Positions 19,775-27,189 of a stretch of DNA of 64,000 bases are shown piece by piece; positions within the stretch are counted from its first letter, which is position 1; every line of letters begins with the position of its first letter. Origin of the DNA: Granulimonas faecalis. GTDB taxonomy: Bacteria > Actinomycetota > Coriobacteriia > Coriobacteriales > Atopobiaceae. The stretch lies in NCBI RefSeq assembly GCF_022834715.1, contig NZ_BQKC01000001.1, positions 346,501-410,500 of the forward strand. The letters run 5' to 3'. A program made the translations under genes and the position numbers. The notes under the pieces were generated by a model. It had not been told where the DNA came from. It saw only the letters and a program-made list of their open reading frames with translations, and searched no databases.

Positions 19775-20760
19775 GTCGATCCATTTCCCTTGGGCAGCCC
19801 CTCCCCGTCGAGGAAGCTCCGGCAGATCGCGAAGGTGGTCTTCACCGCGTCGGCGGCCGACGGGTAGAGCAGGTAGCCGTGCATGACGTCTTGCATTCTA
19901 TAGGCAGCGGAGTTCGTACCCGCCTGGGCGAGGCGCCGGGTGAACTCCTCGTCCTCGTCACGCAACGGGCAGAGCTCGGCGCTGACCACCAGGGTCTCCG
20001 GCAGCCCCGCAAGGTCCGTCTCCAGGAGCGGGGCGAGGTAGGGGTTCTCCAGGTCCTCGGGCTTCTCGGCGTACAGCATCAGGTACTCCTGGCAGTCCTG
20101 GGCCGTGAGGATGTAGTCGCTGCCGTTCTCGTGCACCGAGGCGAAGGGCGCGTCGGGGCCGTAGTCGTTGTTGAGGACGGGGTAGAGCAGGATCTGGCGG
20201 GGCACGGAGAAGTCGCCGGTGTCGCGGGCCTTGAGGGCCACGGCGCAGGCGAGGTTGCCGCCGGCCGAGTCGCCCATGAGGACCACGTGATCGGGGTTCA
20301 CGTCGGAGAAGACCTTCCCGGCCATGACGGCCCGGGCCACGGCGTAGCAGTCGTCCAGCGGCACCGGGAAGCGGTTCTCGGGGGCCAGGCGGTAGTCCAC
20401 CGAGACCACGCGGCGTTTGAGGGTCAGGGCGAGGTCCTTGCAGGCGTCGGCGTAGAGGCCGACCTGGCCGGTGACCCAGCCGCCGCCGTGGAAGAAGACC
20501 ACGGTGCCCTTCCAGTCGTCGGTCAACTTGACGCCGTCCAACGAGATGTCGAGGTCGAGCGGCGTGAAGGTGCGGCACTCGACGGCGTACCCGTCGGCTG
20601 CAGGCACCGAGACGCGCCCCTCCCGCACGCGGATGCGGGGCGCTTCGATCTTGGAGGCCGCCTCCTCGGCGACCCTGATGGCCTCGTAGCCGTCCACGAC
20701 GTCGGGCTTCAGGTGGGTGTAGGCCTTGACGGCGGCCTTGGCGACTTTCTCGAAGGGCAT
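19747..20760 (-). CDS. Alpha/beta hydrolase, hormone-sensitive-lipase type esterase
   Basis: The 337-residue protein has the HSL-family oxyanion motif HGGGW at 91-95, nucleophile elbow GDSAGG with S165, and a histidine in DVMHGY near 294. The usual catalytic aspartate of the DPLRDE motif is replaced: the text is ELCPLRDED, with C264 at that position. MPFEK at 20760 is chosen as start, after GCGAGGA. Further upstream the frame only crosses repeats. It is the first gene of the esterase-acyltransferase-zinc ribbon operon. It may release or activate acyl chains for the next enzyme. Confidence 0.88.
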   Translation of the reverse strand: MPFEKVAKAAVKAYTHLKPDVVDGYEAIRVAEEAASKIEAPRIRVREGRVSVPAADGYAVECRTFTPLDLDISLDGVKLTDDWKGTVVFFHGGGWVTGQVGLYADACKDLALTLKRRVVSVDYRLAPENRFPVPLDDCYAVARAVMAGKVFSDVNPDHVVLMGDSAGGNLACAVALKARDTGDFSVPRQILLYPVLNNDYGPDAPFASVHENGSDYILTAQDCQEYLMLYAEKPEDLENPYLAPLLETDLAGLPETLVVSAELCPLRDEDEEFTRRLAQAGTNSAAYRMQDVMHGYLLYPSAADAVKTTFAICRSFLDGEGLPKGNGSTWLEIRGIA

Positions 20761-21130
20761 GGGTCCTCGCTCGGGTGTCGGGGTGGGCGATGGTGGCAGA
20801 ACATAAGGGTGATACCCCAACGGCGCCACCTCGGGCGGCATCTCCGGCACCGTCTTCGGCATCGTCTGCAGCACCGCTCCCGGCACCGTCTTCGGCACCT
20901 GAACGCCGTTGAGGTCGGCCTCTTTCCCACCTGAACACGCACGGGAGCGGATTTCGCGCACCTGAACGCGTCCGGGGGCGTTTTTCCGCAGGGGTTGGCC
21001 TTGGAAGTCGCCCTCGGACGTGTTCAGGTGGGGAGAAGGCAGAACGGGCGCAGCTCCAGCGCCCGCAGGACGTTCCGCGGATGGGACAAAAGTGTCCGAG
21101 TGATGGGACAAGGGCAGGGGCCCGCGGGGC
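20761..21130. repeat. Intergenic repeat cluster between esterase and kinase genes
   Basis: No gene is supported. From 20896 to 21030 there are three copies of CACCTGAAC followed by its complement GTTCAGGTG, an element of about 135 bp that is matched at 46275-46412. Next comes GCCCGCAGGACGTTCCGCGG (about 21061-21080), related to 26937-27071. Then 21081-21114 holds a half copy of the 55-bp repeat (GGGACAAAAGTGTCCGAG). Around 20840-20895 short CCGGCACCGTCTTCGGCA-like words are repeated. Confidence 0.65.
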
Positions 21131-22519
21131 TCACAGGGGCAGCCGCAGCCGGAACACCGACCCCTCGCCCGGGGTGCTCTCCAGCTCCACGGTGCCGCCG
21201 CACTGCTCGACCGCGTGCTTCACGATGGCCAGTCCCAGGCCCGTGCCCCCGGTCTCCTTGGAGCGGCTCTTGTCCACGCGGTAGAAGCGCTCGAACACCT
21301 TGTCCTGCTCGTCGGCCGCGATGCCGCACCCCTCGTCGCGCACCGAGACCACGGCCTCGGCCACGGCGCCCGGCTCGCCGGGGTGGCAGTCCTTGGCCAC
21401 GGTCACCGTCACCTGGGATCCGGCAGGGCTGTAGCGCACGGCGTTCTCCACCAGGTTGGAGAGGGCCTGGTCGAGCAGCCGGGCGTTGGCCTCCACCGTG
21501 ATGGGCGACCCTAGGGCGCGGAGCCCCACCTCGGCGGCGTCGGCCACCGGCGCCATGCGGCGCAGGACGGAGCCGGCAAGGTCGAGCAGGTCCACGGGGC
21601 CCTGCTCGGCGCCCAGGGGCTCGTCCATGCGGGAGAGGGTGAGCACGTCGTCGATGAGGGAGCGCATGCGCTGGGCCTCGTCGTGGATGATGTGGGCGAA
21701 GGTGCGGGTGTCGGCCTCGTCGGCGATGCCCTGGTCGATGATCTCCGCGTACCCGGAGATGATCTGGAGCGGCGTCTTCATCTCGTGGGAGACGTTGGCC
21801 GAGAAGTCTCGTCGGATGGTGTCGGCGCGGGCCAGCTCGAGGTTCTGCTCCCGCAGGCGCGCCTGCTGGTCCTCGATGCGCTCGATGAGCGGGGCCACCT
21901 CCCGGTAGCAGTCGGGGGCGGGCAGCCCGTCGTCGAGGGCGGCGAAGGGCGCCACGATCCTCCGGGTGATGAGCCGCGACGCCACGGCGGCGAGCGCGGA
22001 CACGGCGGCCATGACGGCGGCGGCCGGCAGCACGAACGAGCCGGCGAAGGCCGCGAACGACTCGCGCTCCTCGGCGATGCGCAGCACGTCGCCGCCGGCG
22101 AGGCGCTGGGCGGCGTAGAGCATGTCGCGGTCCAGGGTGGCGGAGTGGCGGCTCACCGAGGCGGACCCGGCCTTCTCGGCCTCGAGGACCTCGGGCCGGT
22201 CGCCGTGGTAGCCGGCATCGTCGTCGGCGCTGTCGAAGAGCACCTCGCCGTCGGACGACACCAGGGTGTAGCGCTCGGGCCCGGGGAGCTGGGCCGCCAG
22301 CATGGCGCGGCGGCCGTCCGCGTCCAGGGGTCCCAGCGTGGCGCCGGCCTCCTCGGCCAAGGCGGCCAGGCGCTGGGCCTCGCCGGCCTCGTGGGTGGCG
22401 TAGTAGACGGCGGCGGTACCGAGGAACGCGGCGAGCACGCAGGCGAGGGCCGAGGCCACGAGGGCGGCGAACACCGTGGTGGAGAGGCGCCTGCGGCCCG
22501 TGCCGCGACCGTCAGCCAT
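21131..22519 (-). CDS. Phosphate-regulon-type sensor histidine kinase
   Basis: The 462-residue membrane kinase has helices near residues 15-40 and 162-185 flanking an extracellular domain. The H-box is FSANVSHEMKTPLQII with H245, followed by the N-box LSNLVENAVRYSP, DEGCGIA and GTGLGLAIVKH. The order and motifs match PhoR/ResE-type kinases. Its ATG overlaps the regulator stop by 8 bp, so the pair is co-transcribed. The pst genes lie immediately upstream on the same strand, which supports a role in phosphate sensing. The gene ends near a half copy of the 55-bp repeat. Confidence 0.9.
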   Translation of the reverse strand: MADGRGTGRRRLSTTVFAALVASALACVLAAFLGTAAVYYATHEAGEAQRLAALAEEAGATLGPLDADGRRAMLAAQLPGPERYTLVSSDGEVLFDSADDDAGYHGDRPEVLEAEKAGSASVSRHSATLDRDMLYAAQRLAGGDVLRIAEERESFAAFAGSFVLPAAAVMAAVSALAAVASRLITRRIVAPFAALDDGLPAPDCYREVAPLIERIEDQQARLREQNLELARADTIRRDFSANVSHEMKTPLQIISGYAEIIDQGIADEADTRTFAHIIHDEAQRMRSLIDDVLTLSRMDEPLGAEQGPVDLLDLAGSVLRRMAPVADAAEVGLRALGSPITVEANARLLDQALSNLVENAVRYSPAGSQVTVTVAKDCHPGEPGAVAEAVVSVRDEGCGIAADEQDKVFERFYRVDKSRSKETGGTGLGLAIVKHAVEQCGGTVELESTPGEGSVFRLRLPL

Positions 22520-23231
22520 GGTGGCCGTCCCCGAGCCGGTAACCGACGCCGCGCACGGTCTCGACGGCGCGCTCGGAGCCCGGGGCCGCGGCGGCGAGCT
22601 TCTGGCGCAACGTGCGCACGTGCACGTCCACTGTGCGGGTGCCGCCGGAGAAGGCGACGTCCCACACGTCGGCGAGCAGGCGGTCGCGCGAGAGCACGCG
22701 GCCTGGCGAGGCCATGAGGGTCTTGAGCAGGTCGAACTCCTTGGGGGTGAGCGACACGGGCACGCCGTCGGCGGTCACGGTGTGGCGCCCCTCGTCGAGC
22801 ACGATGCCCCCGAACGAGAGGCGGTCCGGCTCGGTCGCCTCCCCGCGTGCGGGCGCCTGGGAGCGGCGGAGCAGCGCCCGCACGCGGGCCAGCAGCTCCA
22901 CCATGCCGAACGGCTTGGCCAAGTAGTCGTCGGCGCCCAGGTCGAGCCCGTAGGCCTTGTCGAGCTCGTCGCCCTTGGCCGTGAGCATCATGACGGGGAC
23001 GTCCCGTGTGGCCGGCTCGCCCCTCAGGCGGCGCAGCACCGTGAGGCCGTCCACGTCGGGCAGCATGATGTCGAGGAGCACGAGGTCGGGAACGGACTCG
23101 GCGCAGGCGTCGAGGAACTCTCCCGCCGACGAGAAGCCCTCCGCGCGGATGCCCGTCTGGGCGAGGGTGTAGAGCGTGAGCTCGAGGATGCGCGGGTCAT
23201 CCTCGAGATAGTAGACCGTGGCTTCCGCCAT
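22512..23231 (-). CDS. PhoB-like response regulator
   Basis: The 239-residue OmpR-family regulator has receiver residues EDD at 10-12, phospho-acceptor D54 in LLDIMLP and K106 in YLAKPFGM. The C-terminal winged helix contains LTPKEFDLLKTL and RTVDVHVRTLRQKL. The ATG at 23231 follows GAGGAGGAACCC. It lies between pstB and the kinase gene. Placement suggests it controls phosphate uptake genes. Confidence 0.92.
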   Translation of the reverse strand: MAEATVYYLEDDPRILELTLYTLAQTGIRAEGFSSAGEFLDACAESVPDLVLLDIMLPDVDGLTVLRRLRGEPATRDVPVMMLTAKGDELDKAYGLDLGADDYLAKPFGMVELLARVRALLRRSQAPARGEATEPDRLSFGGIVLDEGRHTVTADGVPVSLTPKEFDLLKTLMASPGRVLSRDRLLADVWDVAFSGGTRTVDVHVRTLRQKLAAAAPGSERAVETVRGVGYRLGDGHHG

Positions 23232-23284
23232 GGGTTCCTCCTCGGGCTGTGTGCGGGCAGCACCCATCCTAGTCCGGAGGCGCG

Positions 23285-24124
23285 TCAGCCGAACCGCCCG
23301 GCCACATAATCGGCGCAACGCGGGTCGGTGGGGCTCGTGAACAGGGTCTCGGTGGGGCCGGCCTCTACCATCTCCCCCATCAGGAAGAAGGCGCAGGTGT
23401 CGGAGATGCGCAGGGCCTGCAGCATGTTGTGGGTCACCATCACCACGGTGTAGGAGCCCTTGAGGGAGATGACGAGCTCCTCGATCTTGGCGCAGGAGAT
23501 GGGGTCGAGGGCGCTCGTGGACTCGTCGAGGAGCAGGACCTCCGGCTGGGCCGCCAGGGCGCGGGCGATGCAGAGGCGCTGCTGCTGGCCGCCGGAGAGC
23601 CCGAGGGCGCTCCTCTTGAGGCGGTCCTTGACCTCGTCCCAGAGGGCGGCGTCGCGCAGGGCCTGCTCCACGCGGCCCTCGAGCTCGTCGCGGTCGCGGA
23701 CGCCGTGGGTGCGAGGACCGTAGGCCACGTTGTCGAAGATCGACATGGGGAAGGGGTTGGGCTGCTGGAACACCATGCCCACGCGGCGCCGCACCTCCTG
23801 GGCGTCGAGGTCGCGGTAGATGTCGGTGCCGTCGAGCGTCACGAGGCCGGAGACCGAGCAGCCGGGGGCGAGCTCGTTCATGCGGTTGAGCGTCTTGAGC
23901 AGTGTCGACTTGCCGCAGCCCGAGGGGCCGATGAGGGCGCAGACCTCCTTCTCGGGGAACGACAGGCTCACGTCCCTGAGGACGTGGGTGCGGCCGTAGG
24001 AGAGGTCGAGGTGTGAGACGTCCATCTTGGTGCCCGCCGCCACGCGGGGGGCGGCGGGCTCGCCGTCGACGAGGGCGGAGGGGGCGGCGACGGCCTCGGG
24101 CCGCGCCAGCGTGGGCTCGAACAT
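23285..24124 (-). CDS. pstB: Phosphate ABC transporter ATP-binding protein PstB
   Basis: This 279-residue ATPase powers the phosphate importer. Walker A is GPSGCGKST, with the PstB-specific [10 protein letters not shown] next to it. The signature is [16 protein letters not shown] and Walker B is [12 protein letters not shown]. An N-terminal extension of about 35 residues precedes the conserved start of the fold. Its ATG overlaps the pstA stop, as expected for an operon. Confidence 0.96.
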   Translation of the reverse strand: MFEPTLARPEAVAAPSALVDGEPAAPRVAAGTKMDVSHLDLSYGRTHVLRDVSLSFPEKEVCALIGPSGCGKSTLLKTLNRMNELAPGCSVSGLVTLDGTDIYRDLDAQEVRRRVGMVFQQPNPFPMSIFDNVAYGPRTHGVRDRDELEGRVEQALRDAALWDEVKDRLKRSALGLSGGQQQRLCIARALAAQPEVLLLDESTSALDPISCAKIEELVISLKGSYTVVMVTHNMLQALRISDTCAFFLMGEMVEAGPTETLFTSPTDPRCADYVAGRFG

Positions 24125-25014
24125 CAGCGGGATCCCTTCAGGAGCCTCATGGTGAGGTTGGTTGCAAGGTTGACAACGATGACCAGGGCGAGCAGGACGA
24201 CGGCGCAGGCGTAGGCCTCGTCCACGTGCAGGCCCTCGTTGGCGAGCACGTACATGTGGGTGGCGAGGGTGCGGCAGGAGTCGAGTAGCGCGCCCGGGCC
24301 CCGGCCGAGGAGGTCGGGGACCTGCGCCACGGTGCCGGCGGTGAAGAGCAGCGCCGCGACCTCGCCCACGCAGCGGCCGAGGGCCAGCAGGGCGCCACCG
24401 GCGATACCGGGCGCGGCGCTCGGCAGCACGCAGCGCACCACGGTGCGCAGACGGCCGGCACCCAGGGCGAAGCTCCCCTGGCGCCAGGACTGCGGCACCG
24501 CCATGAGGGCCTCCTCGGTGGTGCGCACGATCACCGGCAGCACCATGAGGGCCAGGGTCGCGGCGCCCGAGGCGAGGGAGAGCCCCCAGCCGAGCACACC
24601 CGTGAAGAACAGGAGGCCGAAGAGCCCGTACACGATGGAGGGCACACCCTGGAGCGTCTCGCAGGTCAGGCGTACGACGGCAACGAGCCGCGAGCCGGGC
24701 CTCGCGTACTCCACCAGGTAGATGGCCGCGGCGACGCCCACGGGCACGGCCACACCCAGGGAGGTTGCGGCCATGAGCAGCGTGGAGACCAGGGCCGGCA
24801 TGAGGGAGACGTTCTCGGAGGTGTACTCCCATGCGAACAGGTCGGCGGTGATGTGGGGCACGCCTCGGACGAGGACGAACCCCACGAGGCCGGCCAGCAC
24901 CGCGAGGGTGAGGGCGGCCCCGAGGCCCACGAGGGCCCTGAGGGCGAGGGCCGGCCAGTCGCGGCAGGCGCGGCGCGCCGGGGCGGCGACGGCCTCGCAG
25001 GTTGCGGGGCTCAC
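24124..25014 (-). CDS. pstA: Phosphate ABC transporter permease PstA
   Basis: The 296-residue protein is one of the two membrane subunits. Six hydrophobic helices are visible. The conserved [15 protein letters not shown] and the EAA-like region [19 protein letters not shown] mark the family. The gene overlaps pstC by 4 bp and pstB by 1 bp. Confidence 0.95.
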   Translation of the reverse strand: MSPATCEAVAAPARRACRDWPALALRALVGLGAALTLAVLAGLVGFVLVRGVPHITADLFAWEYTSENVSLMPALVSTLLMAATSLGVAVPVGVAAAIYLVEYARPGSRLVAVVRLTCETLQGVPSIVYGLFGLLFFTGVLGWGLSLASGAATLALMVLPVIVRTTEEALMAVPQSWRQGSFALGAGRLRTVVRCVLPSAAPGIAGGALLALGRCVGEVAALLFTAGTVAQVPDLLGRGPGALLDSCRTLATHMYVLANEGLHVDEAYACAVVLLALVIVVNLATNLTMRLLKGSR

Positions 25015-25871
25015 TGGGCGCTCCTCTCGGTCTTGAGGGTGTGGAACAGGGCGCAGACGAGCATGACGAGGACGAAGAGCACGACGCCGGTGGCGATGAG
25101 GGCGCCGCGGTGCAGGTCGGCGGCATAGCCCATCTCGAGCACGATGTTGGCCGTGAGGGTGCGCACGCCGTCGAAGACCGACCCGGGGACCTGGGGCTGG
25201 TTCCCGGCCACCATGACCACGGCCATGGTCTCGCCCATGGCGCGGCCCACGCCGAGCACGACGGAGGCCAGGATGCCCGAGGCCGCGGCCGGCACCACCA
25301 CGGTGAAGACGGCTCGCTCGTGGCTCGCGCCCACGGACACTGCGCCCTGGTAGTAGGACTCGGGCACGGCGTCGAGCGCGTTCTTGGAGACGGTCACCAC
25401 GGTGGGCAGGATCATGATGCCGAGGAGGACCGATGCGGCCAGGAGCGACAGGCCGCGGCCCGCCATCTCGGTGCGGATGAAGGGCACGAGCACCATGAGG
25501 CCGAAGAACCCGTAGACCACCGACGGGATGCCGGCGAGCAGGTCGATGCCGCCCTTGAGCAGGGTGGACAGCCTGCCGCTTGCGAACTGTGAGAGGTAGA
25601 CGGCGGTGAGGACGCCCGCGGGCACGCCGACGACGAGGGCGCCGGCCGTGACATAGACGCTGCCCACGAGCATGGGGAAGATGCCGTAGAGGTCGCTCGT
25701 GGGCTTCCAGGTGCTGCCGAGGAGGAAGTCGGGCAGGCCGATCCGGGCCATGGCCGGGATGCCGTTGGCGAACAGGAAGATGCAGATGAGGGCGACGGCG
25801 GCCACCGAGACGAGCGCCGCCGTGCCGAAGACGGCGCGGGCCGCGCGCTCCTTGAGGATGTTGGTCTTCAC
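25011..25871 (-). CDS. pstC: Phosphate ABC transporter permease PstC
   Basis: The 286-residue protein is the second membrane subunit. It has six helices, the family motif [13 protein letters not shown], the coupling region [20 protein letters not shown] and [16 protein letters not shown] near residue 210. It starts 4 bp after pstS and overlaps pstA by 4 bp, so pstSCAB is one transcription unit. Confidence 0.96.
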   Translation of the reverse strand: MKTNILKERAARAVFGTAALVSVAAVALICIFLFANGIPAMARIGLPDFLLGSTWKPTSDLYGIFPMLVGSVYVTAGALVVGVPAGVLTAVYLSQFASGRLSTLLKGGIDLLAGIPSVVYGFFGLMVLVPFIRTEMAGRGLSLLAASVLLGIMILPTVVTVSKNALDAVPESYYQGAVSVGASHERAVFTVVVPAAASGILASVVLGVGRAMGETMAVVMVAGNQPQVPGSVFDGVRTLTANIVLEMGYAADLHRGALIATGVVLFVLVMLVCALFHTLKTERSAQ

Positions 25872-25875
25872 GGCG

Positions 25876-26763
25876 TCACCCTCGGCCCTGGAGCTCTGCC
25901 CACGAGGCGACGTCTCCCGCGAAGACGTCGCGCACCTGCTGCGTGGTCAGGTCCGTGACGGCTTGGGAGGGCGCCACGATCACGGCGATGCCGTCGAGGG
26001 CCACCGGGGAGCAGGTCAGCCCCTTGGCGGCCTCGCTGTCCTTGAGGGCGCGGGAGGCCATGCCGATGTCGGCGGTGCCGTCGGAGGCCATGGTGATGCC
26101 GGTGGTGGAGTCCGAGGTCTGGATCTCGACGGTGACCGCGGGGTTGGCCTCCTTGTAGGCCTCGGCGATCTTCTCGGCCACGGGGGCGACCGACGAGGAC
26201 CCGGCGACGACCACCTTGCCGGAGGCGCCGGACGGGGTGTAGGGGGCGCCGTCGGTCGCCGTCACGTAGCCGGCCTCCTCGGCCACCTTCTGACCCTCGG
26301 CGCTCTCGGCGAAGGCGACGAAGTCCTTGGCGGCGTCGGAGAGGCCGTCATCGGTCACGAGGTTGAGGGGGCGGACGAGCTTGTAGGAGCCGTTCTTGAC
26401 GTTGGCGGGCGTGGCCTCCACGCCGTCCACGGCCACGGCGCGCACGGCGTCGGACAGGGAGCCCATGGAGACGTAGCCGATGCCGTCGGGGTCGCCGGCC
26501 ACGGAGGTGAGCATGACGGAGGTGGAGTTGGTGATCACGGCGTCGTTGGTCGTGAGGTCCACGGGGGTGCCGTCGGAGGCCTTCTCCTCGAGGCCCACGA
26601 GCTCGACGAACGCGCTGCGGGTCCCGCTGCCGTCCTCGCGGGAGAAGACGTTCACGGAGCCGCCGGCCTCGGCGGAGGCTTGAGGCTGGCCACAGGCGAC
26701 GAGGCCCACGGCGCAGAGGACCGCGGCGAGGGCGGCGGCGATACGGCGGGTACGGGCGTGCAT
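25876..26763 (-). CDS. pstS: Phosphate-binding lipoprotein PstS, circularly permuted
   Basis: The 295-residue precursor has a lipobox (GLVACG) near residue 24, so it is an extracellular lipoprotein that captures phosphate. The order of the binding-protein halves is reversed from classical PstS. The segment with SREDGSGTRSAF, normally in the middle, comes first. The segment with AGSSSVAPVAEKI, SDSTTGI and DIGMASRAL, normally N-terminal, comes last and ends at AGDVASWAELQG. The phosphate-binding motifs are all present. It is the first gene of pstSCAB, with GAAAGGA before the ATG. Similar permuted forms appear, from memory, in anaerobic Firmicutes. Confidence 0.9.
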   Translation of the reverse strand: MHARTRRIAAALAAVLCAVGLVACGQPQASAEAGGSVNVFSREDGSGTRSAFVELVGLEEKASDGTPVDLTTNDAVITNSTSVMLTSVAGDPDGIGYVSMGSLSDAVRAVAVDGVEATPANVKNGSYKLVRPLNLVTDDGLSDAAKDFVAFAESAEGQKVAEEAGYVTATDGAPYTPSGASGKVVVAGSSSVAPVAEKIAEAYKEANPAVTVEIQTSDSTTGITMASDGTADIGMASRALKDSEAAKGLTCSPVALDGIAVIVAPSQAVTDLTTQQVRDVFAGDVASWAELQGRG

Positions 26764-27189
26764 GGAAGTCCTTTCATCGGGGGCGAGATGCGAGACCGAT
26801 GATGGGGGCCCCACATCAAGCCGTTGTCAGCCCAATGAAAAGCTTCTGTAAAGACCGGACGGTCCCGATCCCACGTTGACTGCGCAAGATGAGACGGCGA
26901 AAGCACCCGGCCGACGGAGCGGTCGCGGCCCGTGCCGCCCGCAGAACGCCTTGCGGGTGGGCAAACGCCCGCAGAACGTTCCGCGGGCGTTTCTCGGCCG
27001 CCTCGTCACCCGCAGGTGCTTTTGCGGGTGGTTTTCGGCACCATCGGCACCCGTAGAACGTTCTGCGGGCATCCCCCCCCGGCCTGCGGGTGGATGCGGT
27101 GCCACCCAGGGTGCCCGGCCGGGGTGGCGGTGGGACAAAAGTGCCCGACCATTGGGACAAAAGTGTCCGGGTGGTGGGACAGGGGCCTG
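26764..27189. repeat. Intergenic repeat cluster upstream of pstS
   Basis: No gene is supported. The pstS leader on the minus strand contains TTTACAG and TTTTCAT text but no certain Pho box. From 26937 to 27071 there are several hairpins of one family: CCCGCAGAACGTTCCGCGGG, CACCCGCA facing TGCGGGTG, and CCGTAGAACGTTCTGCGGG. A 55-bp repeat copy follows at 27131-27185. Confidence 0.65.
27131..27185 (-). repeat. 55-bp 3'-end repeat, copy after helicase gene
   Basis: Read on the minus strand it starts CCCCTGTCCCACCACCCGG and contains two direct 17-mers ending ACACTTTTGTCCCA and GCACTTTTGTCCCA, separated by ATGGT. It begins 4 bp after the helicase stop codon and runs in that gene's sense direction. 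Confidence 0.85.
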
